64,000 nucleotides of DNA from positions 1 to 64,000 of the forward strand of contig JBBQJP010000001.1 of NCBI GenBank assembly GCA_038326025.1. Reading direction: 5' to 3'. This document shows positions 8,195 through 16,781 of this stretch, one piece after another. The position numbers and the translations under genes were made by a program. The DNA comes from CAISIP01 sp038326025. Lineage in GTDB: Bacteria; Pseudomonadota; Gammaproteobacteria; Burkholderiales; Burkholderiaceae_C. How positions within the stretch are numbered: the stretch's first letter is position 1; each line of letters opens with the position of its first letter. The notes under the pieces were generated by a model. The model searched no databases, was not told the origin of the DNA, and saw only the letters and a program-made list of their open reading frames with translations.

Positions 8195-8892
8195 GCATCC
8201 GTGGCTTGAGTGCCGGTTATGGCCAGGGCGCCGTGCTCCAGGGCGTGGACGTATTGGTCGCACCGGGTGAAATCGTGGCGGTACTCGGTCGCAACGGGTC
8301 CGGCCGGTCCACACTGGCCAAGGCGGTGATGGGTCTGGTCGACTGGCGTGGTGACATGCGCTGGAACGGGCTGGCGCTGGACGGACTTCGGACCTTCGAG
8401 ATCGCCCGATTGGGCATCGGCTACGTGCCCGAGACACGCGACGTCTTCGGCGGGCTGACCGTGCGCCAGAACCTGATGCTGGGCGTTCAGCCGGCGCCGA
8501 ATGCGGGAGCCGGCACGCGCTGGAGCCTGGATGACGTCTATCGCCTTTTTGCGCCCTTGCAGGCGCGCGAGCATGTGGATGCCTCGGTGTTGTCCGGCGG
8601 CGAACAGCAGATGCTGGCCCTCGCACGCTGCCTGATGGGTGGGCCAGAATTGGTGCTGGTCGACGAGCCCACCGAGGGGCTGGCACCGGCTCTGGTGCAA
8701 CAGGTCGCGTTGTGCCTGCGTCTGTTGCGCGATCGAGGCATGGCGGTGATGTTGATGGAGCAGAAGATGGCGATTGCGCTGTCCATTGCTGATCGTGTAT
8801 TGGTGATGGGGCAGGGCCGGATCGTGTTCGACGGCCCGCCTGCGCAACTGCGCGAGCGCAGTGATCTGGTGCAGGAGTGGCTGCAGGTTTGA
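8188..8892 (+). CDS. Liv-type ABC transporter ATPase (LivF family), Walker A Lys replaced by Arg
   Basis: A 234-residue LivF-family ATPase, the last subunit of the importer. It has GYGQGAVLQGVD at the N-terminus, the LivF Q-loop region YVPETRDVFGGLTVRQNL, the signature LSGGEQQMLALARCLM and Walker B LVLVDEPTEGLAP. The Walker A sequence reads GRNGSGRST: arginine (R40, codon CGG at 8305-8307) replaces the lysine that contacts the beta/gamma phosphates. All other motifs look intact, and the frame is uninterrupted. No periplasmic binding protein gene follows; the next gene is a beta-oxidation enzyme. Family certain; catalytic competence uncertain. Confidence 0.92.
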   Translation: MLSIRGLSAGYGQGAVLQGVDVLVAPGEIVAVLGRNGSGRSTLAKAVMGLVDWRGDMRWNGLALDGLRTFEIARLGIGYVPETRDVFGGLTVRQNLMLGVQPAPNAGAGTRWSLDDVYRLFAPLQAREHVDASVLSGGEQQMLALARCLMGGPELVLVDEPTEGLAPALVQQVALCLRLLRDRGMAVMLMEQKMAIALSIADRVLVMGQGRIVFDGPPAQLRERSDLVQEWLQV

Positions 8893-8961
8893 TGCCCGAC
8901 AGTGCCAGTTGGGTTGTCCTAATGGGGACAAACCATGAGGGTGCCGGCAAACCATGGCGCC

Positions 8962-8991
8962 TACAATGATGCAAAAAAGAACGACCGTTCT
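8962..8991 (+). promoter_or_regulatory. Candidate promoter and TetR-type operator upstream of the FadJ-like gene
   Basis: A TACAAT hexamer at 8962-8967 is a good -10 candidate, although no clear -35 stands in front of it. Eleven bases on is a perfect inverted repeat AGAACG-AC-CGTTCT (8978-8991), placed where a repressor would cover the transcription start. A second inverted repeat, TTGTCC-N6-GGACAA, is at 8914-8931. Operators of this size are typical of TetR-family regulators of fatty-acid degradation, but no regulator gene lies beside it, so the assignment is by form only. Confidence 0.4.
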
Positions 8992-9030
8992 ATTTTCTTT
9001 GGACAACTTTCTTCGCGCGAGGATGCAGAC

Positions 9031-11130
9031 ATGACGGCCCAATACAAAGTCCACGGCAACGTGGCAGTCATCACCCTGAACAACCCACCGGTCAATGGCC
9101 TGGGATTTGCGACGCGGCGCGCCGTGATCAAGGGCCTGTCGCGTGCGATAGCGAACAAAAAGGTCAAATCGGTCGTACTCACCGGCGGCGGCAAGGCCTT
9201 CTCGGGCGGCGCCGACATCAAGGAATTCGGCTCGCCCAAGGCAGTGCAGGAGCCGAACCTGCTCAGCGTCATCCTGGCCGTTGAAAACTCGACAAAACCC
9301 GTAGTCGCTGCGATGCATTCGGTAGTGATGGGCGGTGGGTTGGAACTGGCATTGGGTTGCCATTACCGGATCGCGGCGCCTGGCTGCAAGGTGGCCTTGC
9401 CCGAAGTCAAACTAGGACTCATCCCCGGCGCCGGTGGCACGCAGCGACTGCCCCGGGTACTCGGTGTCGAGGTCGCGCTGAATATGATCGTCAGCGGCGA
9501 ACCACAGGCGAGCGAATTGCTGGCCAGCTTGCCGGGGCAGAAGTTGTTCGACAAGATGGCGGCATCGAGTGAAACCCTGCTCGACGAAGCCTTGGCGCTG
9601 GCGAAATCGGTTGCGGCGACGCGCCCATTGCCCCTGGTGCGCAATCTGCCGTGCAATCACCCGCTGGGTGACGCGTATTTCCAGTTCGCACGCAACATGG
9701 TCGGCGGCATGTCGAAGAACTATCCGGCACCACTAAAGTGCGTCGACGCGATCGAGATCGCCACGAAGAACAAGGTCGACAAGGGCCTGGCGCTGGAACG
9801 CGAAATATTCACCAACCTGATGTTCACGCCCGAATGCAAGGCCTTGCGCCATCTGTTCGTGGCCGAGCGTGCAACAGCCAAAATTGCCGACGTACCAGCG
9901 GACACAGCCAAGCGCGACATCCAGTCGATCGCAGTCATCGGCGCCGGCACCATGGGTGGCGGCATCTCGATGAACTTCCTCAACGCCGGCATTCCGGTCA
10001 AGATGCTGGAGATGAAGCAGGAGGCGCTGGATCGCGGCATTGCGACCATCCGCAAGAACTACGAGTCGCAGGTCAAGCGCAGCAAACTCAAGCAGGACAA
10101 ATACGAGCAACGCATGGCGCTGTTGTCGACCACGCTGGACTACAACGACCTCAAAGACGCCGACATGGTGATCGAGGCAGTATTCGAGGAAATGGGCGTC
10201 AAGGAAACGGTGTTCAAGAAGCTCGACGAGGTCATGAAGCCTGGCGCGATTCTGGCCAGCAACACGTCGACGCTGGATCTGGACAAGATCGCCAGCTTCA
10301 CGAAACGTCCACAAGACGTCATCGGCACCCACTTTTTCAGCCCGGCCAATGTGATGCGACTGCTCGAAGTAGTGCGCGGCGAAAAGACCGGCAAGGATGT
10401 GCTGGCCACGGTAATGGCACTGGGCAAGAAGATCAAGAAGACCACGGTGGTCTCGGGTGTGTGTGACGGTTTCATCGGCAACCGCATGATCGAGCAGTAC
10501 AGCCGCCAGGCGGGTTTCCTGTTGGATGAGGGCTGTACGCCGGCCCAGGTCGACAAGGCGGTGGAGAAGTTCGGTTTTGCCATGGGACCCTTTCGCATGG
10601 GGGACCTGGCCGGCAACGACATCGGCTGGGCGATCCGCAAACGCCGCGCCACCGAGCGCGCAGACATGAAATACAGCCGCACGGCCGACAAGTTGTGTGA
10701 ACTGGGCCGCTTCGGCCAGAAGACGGGTGCTGGCTGGTACGACTACCAGGCCGGCAAACGCGACGCGATCCCCTCCAGCCTGGTGGTCAAGATGATCGAG
10801 GATCATCGCAAGGAAAATGGCATCACGCCGCGCAAGATCTCGGACGAGGAAATTGTGCAGCGCCTGGTGTTCTCGCTGGTCAATGAAGGCGCGCACATCC
10901 TGGAAGATGGCATCGCATCCAAGGCCAGTGACATCGACATGGTCTACATCACCGGTTACGGTTTTCCGATCTTCCGTGGCGGCCCCATGTGTTACGCCGA
11001 CCAGGTCGGCCTGTTCAACGTGGTGCAGGCGATGCAGCGCTTTGCCCTGAACCCGATGGACGACGCCGAGTTCTGGACGCCTGCGCCCTTGCTGCAAAAG
11101 CTGGTGGCACAAGGCAAGAGCTTCAGCTGA
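9031..11130 (+). CDS. Bifunctional enoyl-CoA hydratase / 3-hydroxyacyl-CoA dehydrogenase (FadJ/MFE type)
   Basis: A 699-residue beta-oxidation enzyme. Residues 1 to about 190 form a crotonase domain with both catalytic glutamates in place (E105 in GGGLELALG, E125 in ALPEVKLGLIPGAGGTQR) and the oxyanion segment SGGADIKEF. A dehydrogenase domain starts near residue 300 with the NAD-binding GAGTMGGG, followed by the C-terminal HCDH repeats (CDGFIGNRM ... GPFRMGDLAGNDIGW). It would hydrate trans-2-enoyl-CoA and oxidise the 3-hydroxyacyl-CoA to the 3-keto form, which the thiolase encoded 1.5 kb downstream can cleave. Start ATG 9031 is preceded by a GAGGA-like site. The single-chain domain order matches FadJ and peroxisomal multifunctional enzymes. 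Confidence 0.94.
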   Translation: MTAQYKVHGNVAVITLNNPPVNGLGFATRRAVIKGLSRAIANKKVKSVVLTGGGKAFSGGADIKEFGSPKAVQEPNLLSVILAVENSTKPVVAAMHSVVMGGGLELALGCHYRIAAPGCKVALPEVKLGLIPGAGGTQRLPRVLGVEVALNMIVSGEPQASELLASLPGQKLFDKMAASSETLLDEALALAKSVAATRPLPLVRNLPCNHPLGDAYFQFARNMVGGMSKNYPAPLKCVDAIEIATKNKVDKGLALEREIFTNLMFTPECKALRHLFVAERATAKIADVPADTAKRDIQSIAVIGAGTMGGGISMNFLNAGIPVKMLEMKQEALDRGIATIRKNYESQVKRSKLKQDKYEQRMALLSTTLDYNDLKDADMVIEAVFEEMGVKETVFKKLDEVMKPGAILASNTSTLDLDKIASFTKRPQDVIGTHFFSPANVMRLLEVVRGEKTGKDVLATVMALGKKIKKTTVVSGVCDGFIGNRMIEQYSRQAGFLLDEGCTPAQVDKAVEKFGFAMGPFRMGDLAGNDIGWAIRKRRATERADMKYSRTADKLCELGRFGQKTGAGWYDYQAGKRDAIPSSLVVKMIEDHRKENGITPRKISDEEIVQRLVFSLVNEGAHILEDGIASKASDIDMVYITGYGFPIFRGGPMCYADQVGLFNVVQAMQRFALNPMDDAEFWTPAPLLQKLVAQGKSFS

Positions 11131-11166
11131 GAACCCCACGACTGACGTGTCGCAAGGAACCGGAAC

Positions 11167-12669
11167 ATGATCAAACGGCTGCTGCAGGGTCTTCTGGCCG
11201 TGGCACTGCTGCTGGTTGTGGTGCTGGCGGTGAACACCTTGCGCAAGGGTTCGCGTCAGCTCGACGTGGCGCCCATCGCCGAACTGGCGGTGGACAAGCA
11301 GGCCGCCGCCGAGCGATTGGCCGAGGCGGTGCAGGCTCGCACCATCTCGTCGCGCACCGACCCGGCGCAAAATGCTGACCAGTTCGCCCAGTTACAAGCG
11401 ATGCTGCAGGCGCGTTATCCCCAAGCCCATGGCGTGCTCAAGCGCGAGGTCATCGGCGACCTGAGCCTTCTGTACACATGGCAGGGCAGCGACACCAAGG
11501 CCAAGCCGATCATGTTGATGGCGCACCAGGACGTGGTGCCGGTGTCGCCCGGCACCGAAGGCAAGTGGCTTGCAGAGCCGTTCGCCGGCACGATCCGCGA
11601 CGGCTTCATCTGGGGCCGTGGCGCCTGGGACGACAAGGGCAACCTGATCGCGCAGATGGAAGCGGTCGAAATGCTGGTGGCCAGCGGCTACCAGCCTGAA
11701 CGCACGATTTATCTGGTCATGGGCGCGGACGAGGAGGTTGCGGGCGAACGCGGTGCCGCCAAAATCGCTGCGCTGCTGACGGAACGTGGTGTGCGGCTCG
11801 ATTTCGTCATCGACGAAGGCCTGCTGATCACCGAAGGCATCATGCCAGGCCTGGCCCAACCGACCGCCATCATTGGTGTGGCGGAAAAAGGTTATATGTC
11901 GGTACAGGTCAGCTTCGATGCCACACCTGGGCACTCGTCGATGCCGCCACCAGCAGGCTCCAGTGCGATTGCGATGATGGCTGCAGCGTTGCGCCAGATC
12001 GACGGCGATCCGATGCCGGCGCGCATTGGCGGCGTGGCCGAGGAGCTGTTTGCCACCATCGCACCGGAGATGGCGGGTTTTTCTCGCGTGGCGCTTTCCA
12101 ACCTGTGGCTGCTCGGCCCGGTCGTGCGCAAACAACTCGAGGCAGGTGCCAGTACCAATGCCATGTTGCGCACCACGACCGCGCTGACGGTGGCGCGTGC
12201 GGGTGATGCCGACAATGTGTTGCCCGGCCAGGCCCAGGCCATCGTGAACTACCGCATGTTGCCGGGCGATGATTCCAAAGTCATCATGGCGCGCCTGAAG
12301 GCGCAGGTCGCCAAGAGCTTGGGGCATGAGCGCTTTTCCATGCTGGCCTTGCCCGGCGCTTCCGAAGCTTCTCCGGTGGCATCGACCCAGTCCGAGCCCT
12401 ATCAACTGATCAACCGCACAGTGCGCGAGGTGTTTCCCGGCACGCTGGTGGCCCCTGGCCTGATGTTGGGGGGCACTGATTCTCGCCACTTTGTCGACAT
12501 CAGCGACCAGATCTTCAAGTTCTCTCCGGTACGTGCCAAATCCGAGGACCTGGCGCGTTTTCATGGCACGAACGAGCGCATCTCGCTCGACAACCTCGCC
12601 GAACTGATCCGTTTCTATCACCGTCTTCTGACCATGGGTGCCAAGGCATCCCGAACCCCGCCCGACTAG
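11167..12669 (+). CDS. Membrane-anchored M20 peptidase, PM20D1-like
   Basis: A 500-residue M20 metallopeptidase with an N-terminal hydrophobic anchor or signal (residues about 4-25). Di-zinc site motifs are visible: LMAHQDVVPV (first His/Asp), GRGAWDDKGN (bridging Asp) and GADEEVAGERGA (Glu pair), with a dimerisation domain after them and a late GGTDSRHF carrying a further ligand. The length and layout resemble PM20D1-type enzymes, which hydrolyse or form N-fatty-acyl amino acids, more than short cytoplasmic carboxypeptidases. It lies 36 bases after the FadJ-like gene and 9 before the thiolase gene. Substrate is not determined by the sequence. Confidence 0.88.
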   Translation: MIKRLLQGLLAVALLLVVVLAVNTLRKGSRQLDVAPIAELAVDKQAAAERLAEAVQARTISSRTDPAQNADQFAQLQAMLQARYPQAHGVLKREVIGDLSLLYTWQGSDTKAKPIMLMAHQDVVPVSPGTEGKWLAEPFAGTIRDGFIWGRGAWDDKGNLIAQMEAVEMLVASGYQPERTIYLVMGADEEVAGERGAAKIAALLTERGVRLDFVIDEGLLITEGIMPGLAQPTAIIGVAEKGYMSVQVSFDATPGHSSMPPPAGSSAIAMMAAALRQIDGDPMPARIGGVAEELFATIAPEMAGFSRVALSNLWLLGPVVRKQLEAGASTNAMLRTTTALTVARAGDADNVLPGQAQAIVNYRMLPGDDSKVIMARLKAQVAKSLGHERFSMLALPGASEASPVASTQSEPYQLINRTVREVFPGTLVAPGLMLGGTDSRHFVDISDQIFKFSPVRAKSEDLARFHGTNERISLDNLAELIRFYHRLLTMGAKASRTPPD

Positions 12670-12678
12670 GAGTCCCAT

Positions 12679-13854
12679 ATGAGCAAAGCCGTCATTGTTT
12701 CCACTGCCCGTACCCCGCTTGCCAAAAGCTGGAAAGGCTCGTTCAACATGACCCATGGCGCCACCCTGGGTGGCCATGCGGTCGAACACGCGATCCAGCG
12801 CGCTGGCATCGAAGCCGGCGAGGTCGATGACGTGATCATGGGCTGCGCCAACCCCGAGGGTGCCACCGGCGCCAACATCGCACGCCAGATTGCATTGCGC
12901 GCGGGCTGCCCAGTCACTGTGTCGGGCATGACCGTCAATCGATTCTGCTCGTCCGGCCTGCAAACGATTGCGCTGGCAGCGCAACGCGTGATCGCCGGTG
13001 AAGGCGACGTGTATGTGGCCGGCGGCGTCGAAAGTATTTCCTGTGTGCAACAGGAAATGAACAAACACATGCTGACCGATCCCTGGCTGGTCAAGAACAA
13101 GCCCGAGATCTACTGGAACATGGTGCAGACAGCCGAGCAGGTGGCCAAGCGTTATGGCATTGGCCGCGATGCCATGGACGCCTATGGCGCCGCCAGCCAG
13201 CAAAAAGCAACTGCCGCCCGCGCCGCCGGCCTGTTCGACGCCGAGATCGCTCCCATCACCGTCACAGCCGGCGTCGCCGACAAAGTCATGGGTCTGATGA
13301 CCAAAGAGGTCACGGTGAGCCAGGACGAAGGCATTCGCGAAGGCACGACCGTAGAGGGAATCAGCGGCATCAAGCCAGCAATGCCCGGTGGCCTGATCAG
13401 CGCCGGCAATGCCAGCCAGTTCTCCGATGGCGCTGGCGCCGTGGTCGTGATGGACGAATCTATGGCCCAGAAGAAAGGCTTGCAGCCGCTCGGTCGCTTC
13501 CTGGGTTTTGCAGTGGCTGGATGTGAGCCCGACGAGATGGGCATCGGCCCGGTGTTCGCGGTGCCCAAGCTATTGAAGCGCCTGGGTCTGTCGGTATCCG
13601 ACATCGACCTTTGGGAGCTCAATGAAGCTTTTGCCGTGCAGGTGCTTTATTGCCGCGACAAGCTTGGCATTCCCGCCGACCGGCTCAATGTCAATGGTGG
13701 TGCCATCGCAGTCGGTCATCCGTATGGCGTCAGTGGCCAGCGACTGACCGGTCATGCGCTGATCGAAGGCAAACGGCGCGGCGCCAAGCGCGTCCTGGTG
13801 ACCATGTGCATCGGCGGCGGTATGGGTGCGGCCGGCGTGTTCGAGGTGTTGTAA
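12679..13854 (+). CDS. Acetyl-CoA C-acyltransferase (thiolase)
   Basis: A 391-residue thiolase. The nucleophilic cysteine is C90 in NRFCSSGLQ, the active-site His is H347 in GHPYGVSG, and the second Cys is C377 in MCIGGGMGAAG. It would cleave 3-ketoacyl-CoA with CoA to acetyl-CoA and a shortened acyl-CoA, completing the cycle begun by the upstream FadJ-like enzyme; the reverse biosynthetic condensation is possible for short chains. AGGAG lies 7 bases before ATG 12679. Chain-length preference (degradative versus acetoacetyl-CoA type) cannot be fixed by eye. Confidence 0.95.
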   Translation: MSKAVIVSTARTPLAKSWKGSFNMTHGATLGGHAVEHAIQRAGIEAGEVDDVIMGCANPEGATGANIARQIALRAGCPVTVSGMTVNRFCSSGLQTIALAAQRVIAGEGDVYVAGGVESISCVQQEMNKHMLTDPWLVKNKPEIYWNMVQTAEQVAKRYGIGRDAMDAYGAASQQKATAARAAGLFDAEIAPITVTAGVADKVMGLMTKEVTVSQDEGIREGTTVEGISGIKPAMPGGLISAGNASQFSDGAGAVVVMDESMAQKKGLQPLGRFLGFAVAGCEPDEMGIGPVFAVPKLLKRLGLSVSDIDLWELNEAFAVQVLYCRDKLGIPADRLNVNGGAIAVGHPYGVSGQRLTGHALIEGKRRGAKRVLVTMCIGGGMGAAGVFEVL

Positions 13855-13883
13855 GGCTTTTCGCAACACAGGCCTTATCGACC

Positions 13884-15719
13884 ATGGCACTGCGCTCCAC
13901 GCTGGACTTCCTGCTGTATCACTGGCTGGATGTGGACAGTCTGTGCGATCGATCGCGCTTCTCGGACCATTCCCGCGAAACATTCGACGCGGTACTTGAC
14001 ACCTGCGAGCGCATTGCGCGCGAGAAATACGCGCCTTTCAATCGCCTGGTCGACACCCAGGAGCCGCGTATCGAGGATGACAAGGTGGTGTTGCCCCAGG
14101 CGACAAAGGACGCCCACGACGCCTATGTGGCTTCGGGCATGCTGGGCGCGGCCCAGGACCATGCCTTTGGCGGCATGCAGCTGCCCTATACCGTCAATGC
14201 CAGTGCCAACGCGTTTTTCGCATTGGCGTCCGTGAGCATCGGCAGCAACCTGCTGACGGTTGGCAACGCCAATCTGCTGCGGGTGCACGGCACGGCGATG
14301 CAGCAGCAGGTATTCGCGGCCAACGAATTTTCCGGTCGCTGGGCCGGCACCATGTGCCTGAGCGAACCGCAGGCCGGCTCCAGCCTGTCGGACATCACGA
14401 CCCGGGCCATTCCCGACGGGGAGGGCGCACAGGACGATCCGCTCGGTCCGCGTTACCGGCTGACCGGCAACAAGATGTGGATCTCCTCGGGTGACCATGA
14501 ACTGACCGAGAACATCGTGCACCTGGTGCTGGCCAAGATCCCGGGGCCCGACGGCCGCCCGATTGCGGGCACCAGGGGCATCTCGTTGTTCATCGTGCAC
14601 AAGAATCTGGTGGATACCGATGGGCACCTGTCCGGAGTGCGCACCGATGTCGCACTCGCCGGCCTGAACCACAAGCTGGGCTGGCGCGGCACCACCAATA
14701 CCTTGCTGAACTTTGGCGAAGGGCGTTATCCAGTGGACGGTCGCTCCGGTGCCGTTGGTTACCTGGTCGGCCAGCCGCACGAAGGCCTGCGCTGCATGTT
14801 TCATATGATGAATGAGGCACGTATCGGCGTGGGCACGGCGGCGACCATGCTGGGCCTGGCGGGTTATTACGCGTCACTCGACTACGCGCGCAACCGGACC
14901 CAGGGGCGACCGGTGGGCGCCGGTGGCAAGGACGCCAGCGCGCCGCCCGTGGCTATCATTGCGCATGCCGATGTCCGGCGCATGTTGCTGGCGCAAAAGA
15001 GTTACTGTGAGGGCGCGTTGGCGCTGGAACTGTATTGCGCCCGACTGGTTGACGAGGACCAGACAGGCGCGAGCGCATCGGCGCAGGATGCACGACTGCT
15101 GCTGGAGATACTCACGCCGATAGCCAAAAGCTGGCCCAGCGAATGGTGTCTGGAGGCGAACTCGCTGGCGATCCAGATTCATGGTGGCTACGGTTACACC
15201 CGCGATTTCCCGGTTGAACAATACTGGCGAGACAACCGACTGAACATGATCCACGAAGGCACGCACGGCATCCATGGCCTGGATCTGCTCGGGCGCAAGC
15301 TGCGTATGGAAGGGGGTCGTGCCATGGCCTTGTTGCAGGCCCGCATCGACACCACGGTTGCACAGGCGGCCGCTTTAGATACGCTGGCCGCTCCTGCTCA
15401 GGCGTTGACCGCGGCCTGGCAGCGCGTCGGGGTGGCCACCCAGGGTGCATGGGCCAGCGGCGATCCGGCCGAGGCGCTGGCCAATGCCGTGCCCTACCTG
15501 CAGGCGTTCGGCCATGCCGTGCTGGCCTGGATCTGGCTGGACGTGGCGATGGCGGCCTTGCGCCGGGAGGTGTCGGCCCCGGATCCCATGGCGCTGGCAG
15601 GCACAATCGGATGCATGAACTATTTTTATCAATACGAACTCGGCAAGATTGACGCCTGGCTGGCACCGGTACAGCAACGTGACATGACCTGTGCGCAGAT
15701 GCCGCTGGAGGCCTTCTGA
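13884..15719 (+). CDS. Large acyl-CoA dehydrogenase with C-terminal extension domain
   Basis: A 611-residue FAD-dependent acyl-CoA dehydrogenase. Besides the standard N, middle and C-terminal domains (MCLSEPQAGSSLSDI, RLTGNKMWISSGDH, QIHGGYGYTRDFPVEQYWRDNR) it carries an extra helical domain after about residue 470, as in the roughly 600-residue group that includes DmdC. It would oxidise an acyl-CoA to the 2-enoyl-CoA used by the FadJ-like enzyme, passing electrons to ETF. Start ATG 13884 gives MALRSTLDFLLYHWL. It follows the thiolase by 29 bases and overlaps the next small gene by one base. Confidence 0.93.
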   Translation: MALRSTLDFLLYHWLDVDSLCDRSRFSDHSRETFDAVLDTCERIAREKYAPFNRLVDTQEPRIEDDKVVLPQATKDAHDAYVASGMLGAAQDHAFGGMQLPYTVNASANAFFALASVSIGSNLLTVGNANLLRVHGTAMQQQVFAANEFSGRWAGTMCLSEPQAGSSLSDITTRAIPDGEGAQDDPLGPRYRLTGNKMWISSGDHELTENIVHLVLAKIPGPDGRPIAGTRGISLFIVHKNLVDTDGHLSGVRTDVALAGLNHKLGWRGTTNTLLNFGEGRYPVDGRSGAVGYLVGQPHEGLRCMFHMMNEARIGVGTAATMLGLAGYYASLDYARNRTQGRPVGAGGKDASAPPVAIIAHADVRRMLLAQKSYCEGALALELYCARLVDEDQTGASASAQDARLLLEILTPIAKSWPSEWCLEANSLAIQIHGGYGYTRDFPVEQYWRDNRLNMIHEGTHGIHGLDLLGRKLRMEGGRAMALLQARIDTTVAQAAALDTLAAPAQALTAAWQRVGVATQGAWASGDPAEALANAVPYLQAFGHAVLAWIWLDVAMAALRREVSAPDPMALAGTIGCMNYFYQYELGKIDAWLAPVQQRDMTCAQMPLEAF

Positions 15720-15946
15720 TGTCGTTCTTCAAGAAATACAACGGCACGACGCACAAGGGCATGGCCCGGCTCGAGACCGCCATCTGGGCCCTGATTTATG
15801 GTGGTCTGCTGGCCGTCGTGGTGGGATTTTTCATGGGGCGTCTGGCCGACGACGATGGTGACATCCTGATGGTCGTCGGCGGCATCGTCACTTTCATCGG
15901 TGTGGTGCTGGTGGTCGTGCGCTCGCGCATGCGCGAAGACCTCTGA
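15719..15946 (+). CDS. Small two-helix membrane protein of unknown function
   Basis: A 75-residue protein with two hydrophobic helices (about residues 22-40 and 49-66) separated by an acidic loop (RLADDDGD) and ending in a basic/acidic tail. Its ATG shares a base with the TGA of the acyl-CoA dehydrogenase gene, so it is very likely translated as part of the operon. I do not recognise a family. It may anchor or assist the neighbouring acyl-CoA enzymes, but nothing in the sequence proves that. Confidence 0.7.
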   Translation: MSFFKKYNGTTHKGMARLETAIWALIYGGLLAVVVGFFMGRLADDDGDILMVVGGIVTFIGVVLVVVRSRMREDL

Positions 15947-15989
15947 CACCTGCCCACTATTTGATCCGAATATCAGGGAGCCCATCACC

Positions 15990-16781
15990 GTGACACGTAC
16001 CGTACAACAATTGTTTGACCTGACCGGGCGCACGGCCCTGGTCACCGGCGGTTCACGCGGTCTGGGCCTGCAAATGGCGCAGGCGCTGGGCGAGGCGGGC
16101 GCGCGCATCATGCTTGCCTCGCGCAAGGCCGAAGACCTGGAGCAGGCCACGGCACAACTGCAGGCGCAAGGCATCGACACCCGCTGGATCGCGGCAGATT
16201 GCGCCGATGAGCAGAACATCGTGCGCCTGACGGACGAGACGCTAGAGCGTATGGGTCCGATCGACATCCTGGTGAACAACGCCGGCGCCGCCTGGGGCGC
16301 ACCAGCCGAAGACCATCCGGTCGCGGCCTGGGACAAGGTGATGAACCTGAACATCCGCGGCTATTTTCTGCTGTGCCAACAGGTCGCCAAAAAATGCATG
16401 ATCGAGCGCCGCAGCGGGCGCATCATCAATCTGGCGTCCATCGCCGGACTGGGTGGCAATCCGAGCGGGATGTACACGATCGCGTACAACACCTCCAAGG
16501 GCGCAGTCGTCAACTTCACGCGCGCCCTGGCTTGCGAGTGGGGCCGTCACAACATCACGGTCAACGCCGTTTGTCCCGGGTTCTTTCCAAGCAAAATGAC
16601 GGCTGGCACGCTCAAGGAATATGGCGAGGAGGCCATGGCCAGCCACGCGCCGCTGCGTCGTCTTGGTGACGACGAAGACCTCAAGGGCCTGACAGTGCTG
16701 CTGGCATCAGACGCCGGCAAGCACATCACAGGCCAATGGCTGGCGGTGGATGGTGGTGTATCTGTCGTGACCGGTGGCTGA
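15990..16781 (+). CDS. Short-chain dehydrogenase/reductase
   Basis: A 263-residue classical SDR. The cofactor motif is TGGSRGLG near the N-terminus, followed by NNAG, the catalytic Ser in NLASIAG, and the YNTSKGA catalytic Tyr/Lys pair. The C-terminus DGGVSVVTGG is typical. It probably acts as an NAD(P)-dependent 3-hydroxyacyl-CoA or alcohol dehydrogenase within this acyl-CoA operon. The start is GTG at 15990, supported by AGGGAG at 15975-15980. It overlaps the thioesterase gene by 8 bases. Substrate unknown. Confidence 0.9.
   Translation: MTRTVQQLFDLTGRTALVTGGSRGLGLQMAQALGEAGARIMLASRKAEDLEQATAQLQAQGIDTRWIAADCADEQNIVRLTDETLERMGPIDILVNNAGAAWGAPAEDHPVAAWDKVMNLNIRGYFLLCQQVAKKCMIERRSGRIINLASIAGLGGNPSGMYTIAYNTSKGAVVNFTRALACEWGRHNITVNAVCPGFFPSKMTAGTLKEYGEEAMASHAPLRRLGDDEDLKGLTVLLASDAGKHITGQWLAVDGGVSVVTGG

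Noticed and set aside
9733..11370. 545-residue open frame on the minus strand
   Set aside because: Antisense to the FadJ-like gene; no motif or plausible start site.
11392..13203. 603-residue open frame on the minus strand
   Set aside because: Antisense to the M20 peptidase and thiolase genes; His-rich composition without any recognisable motif.
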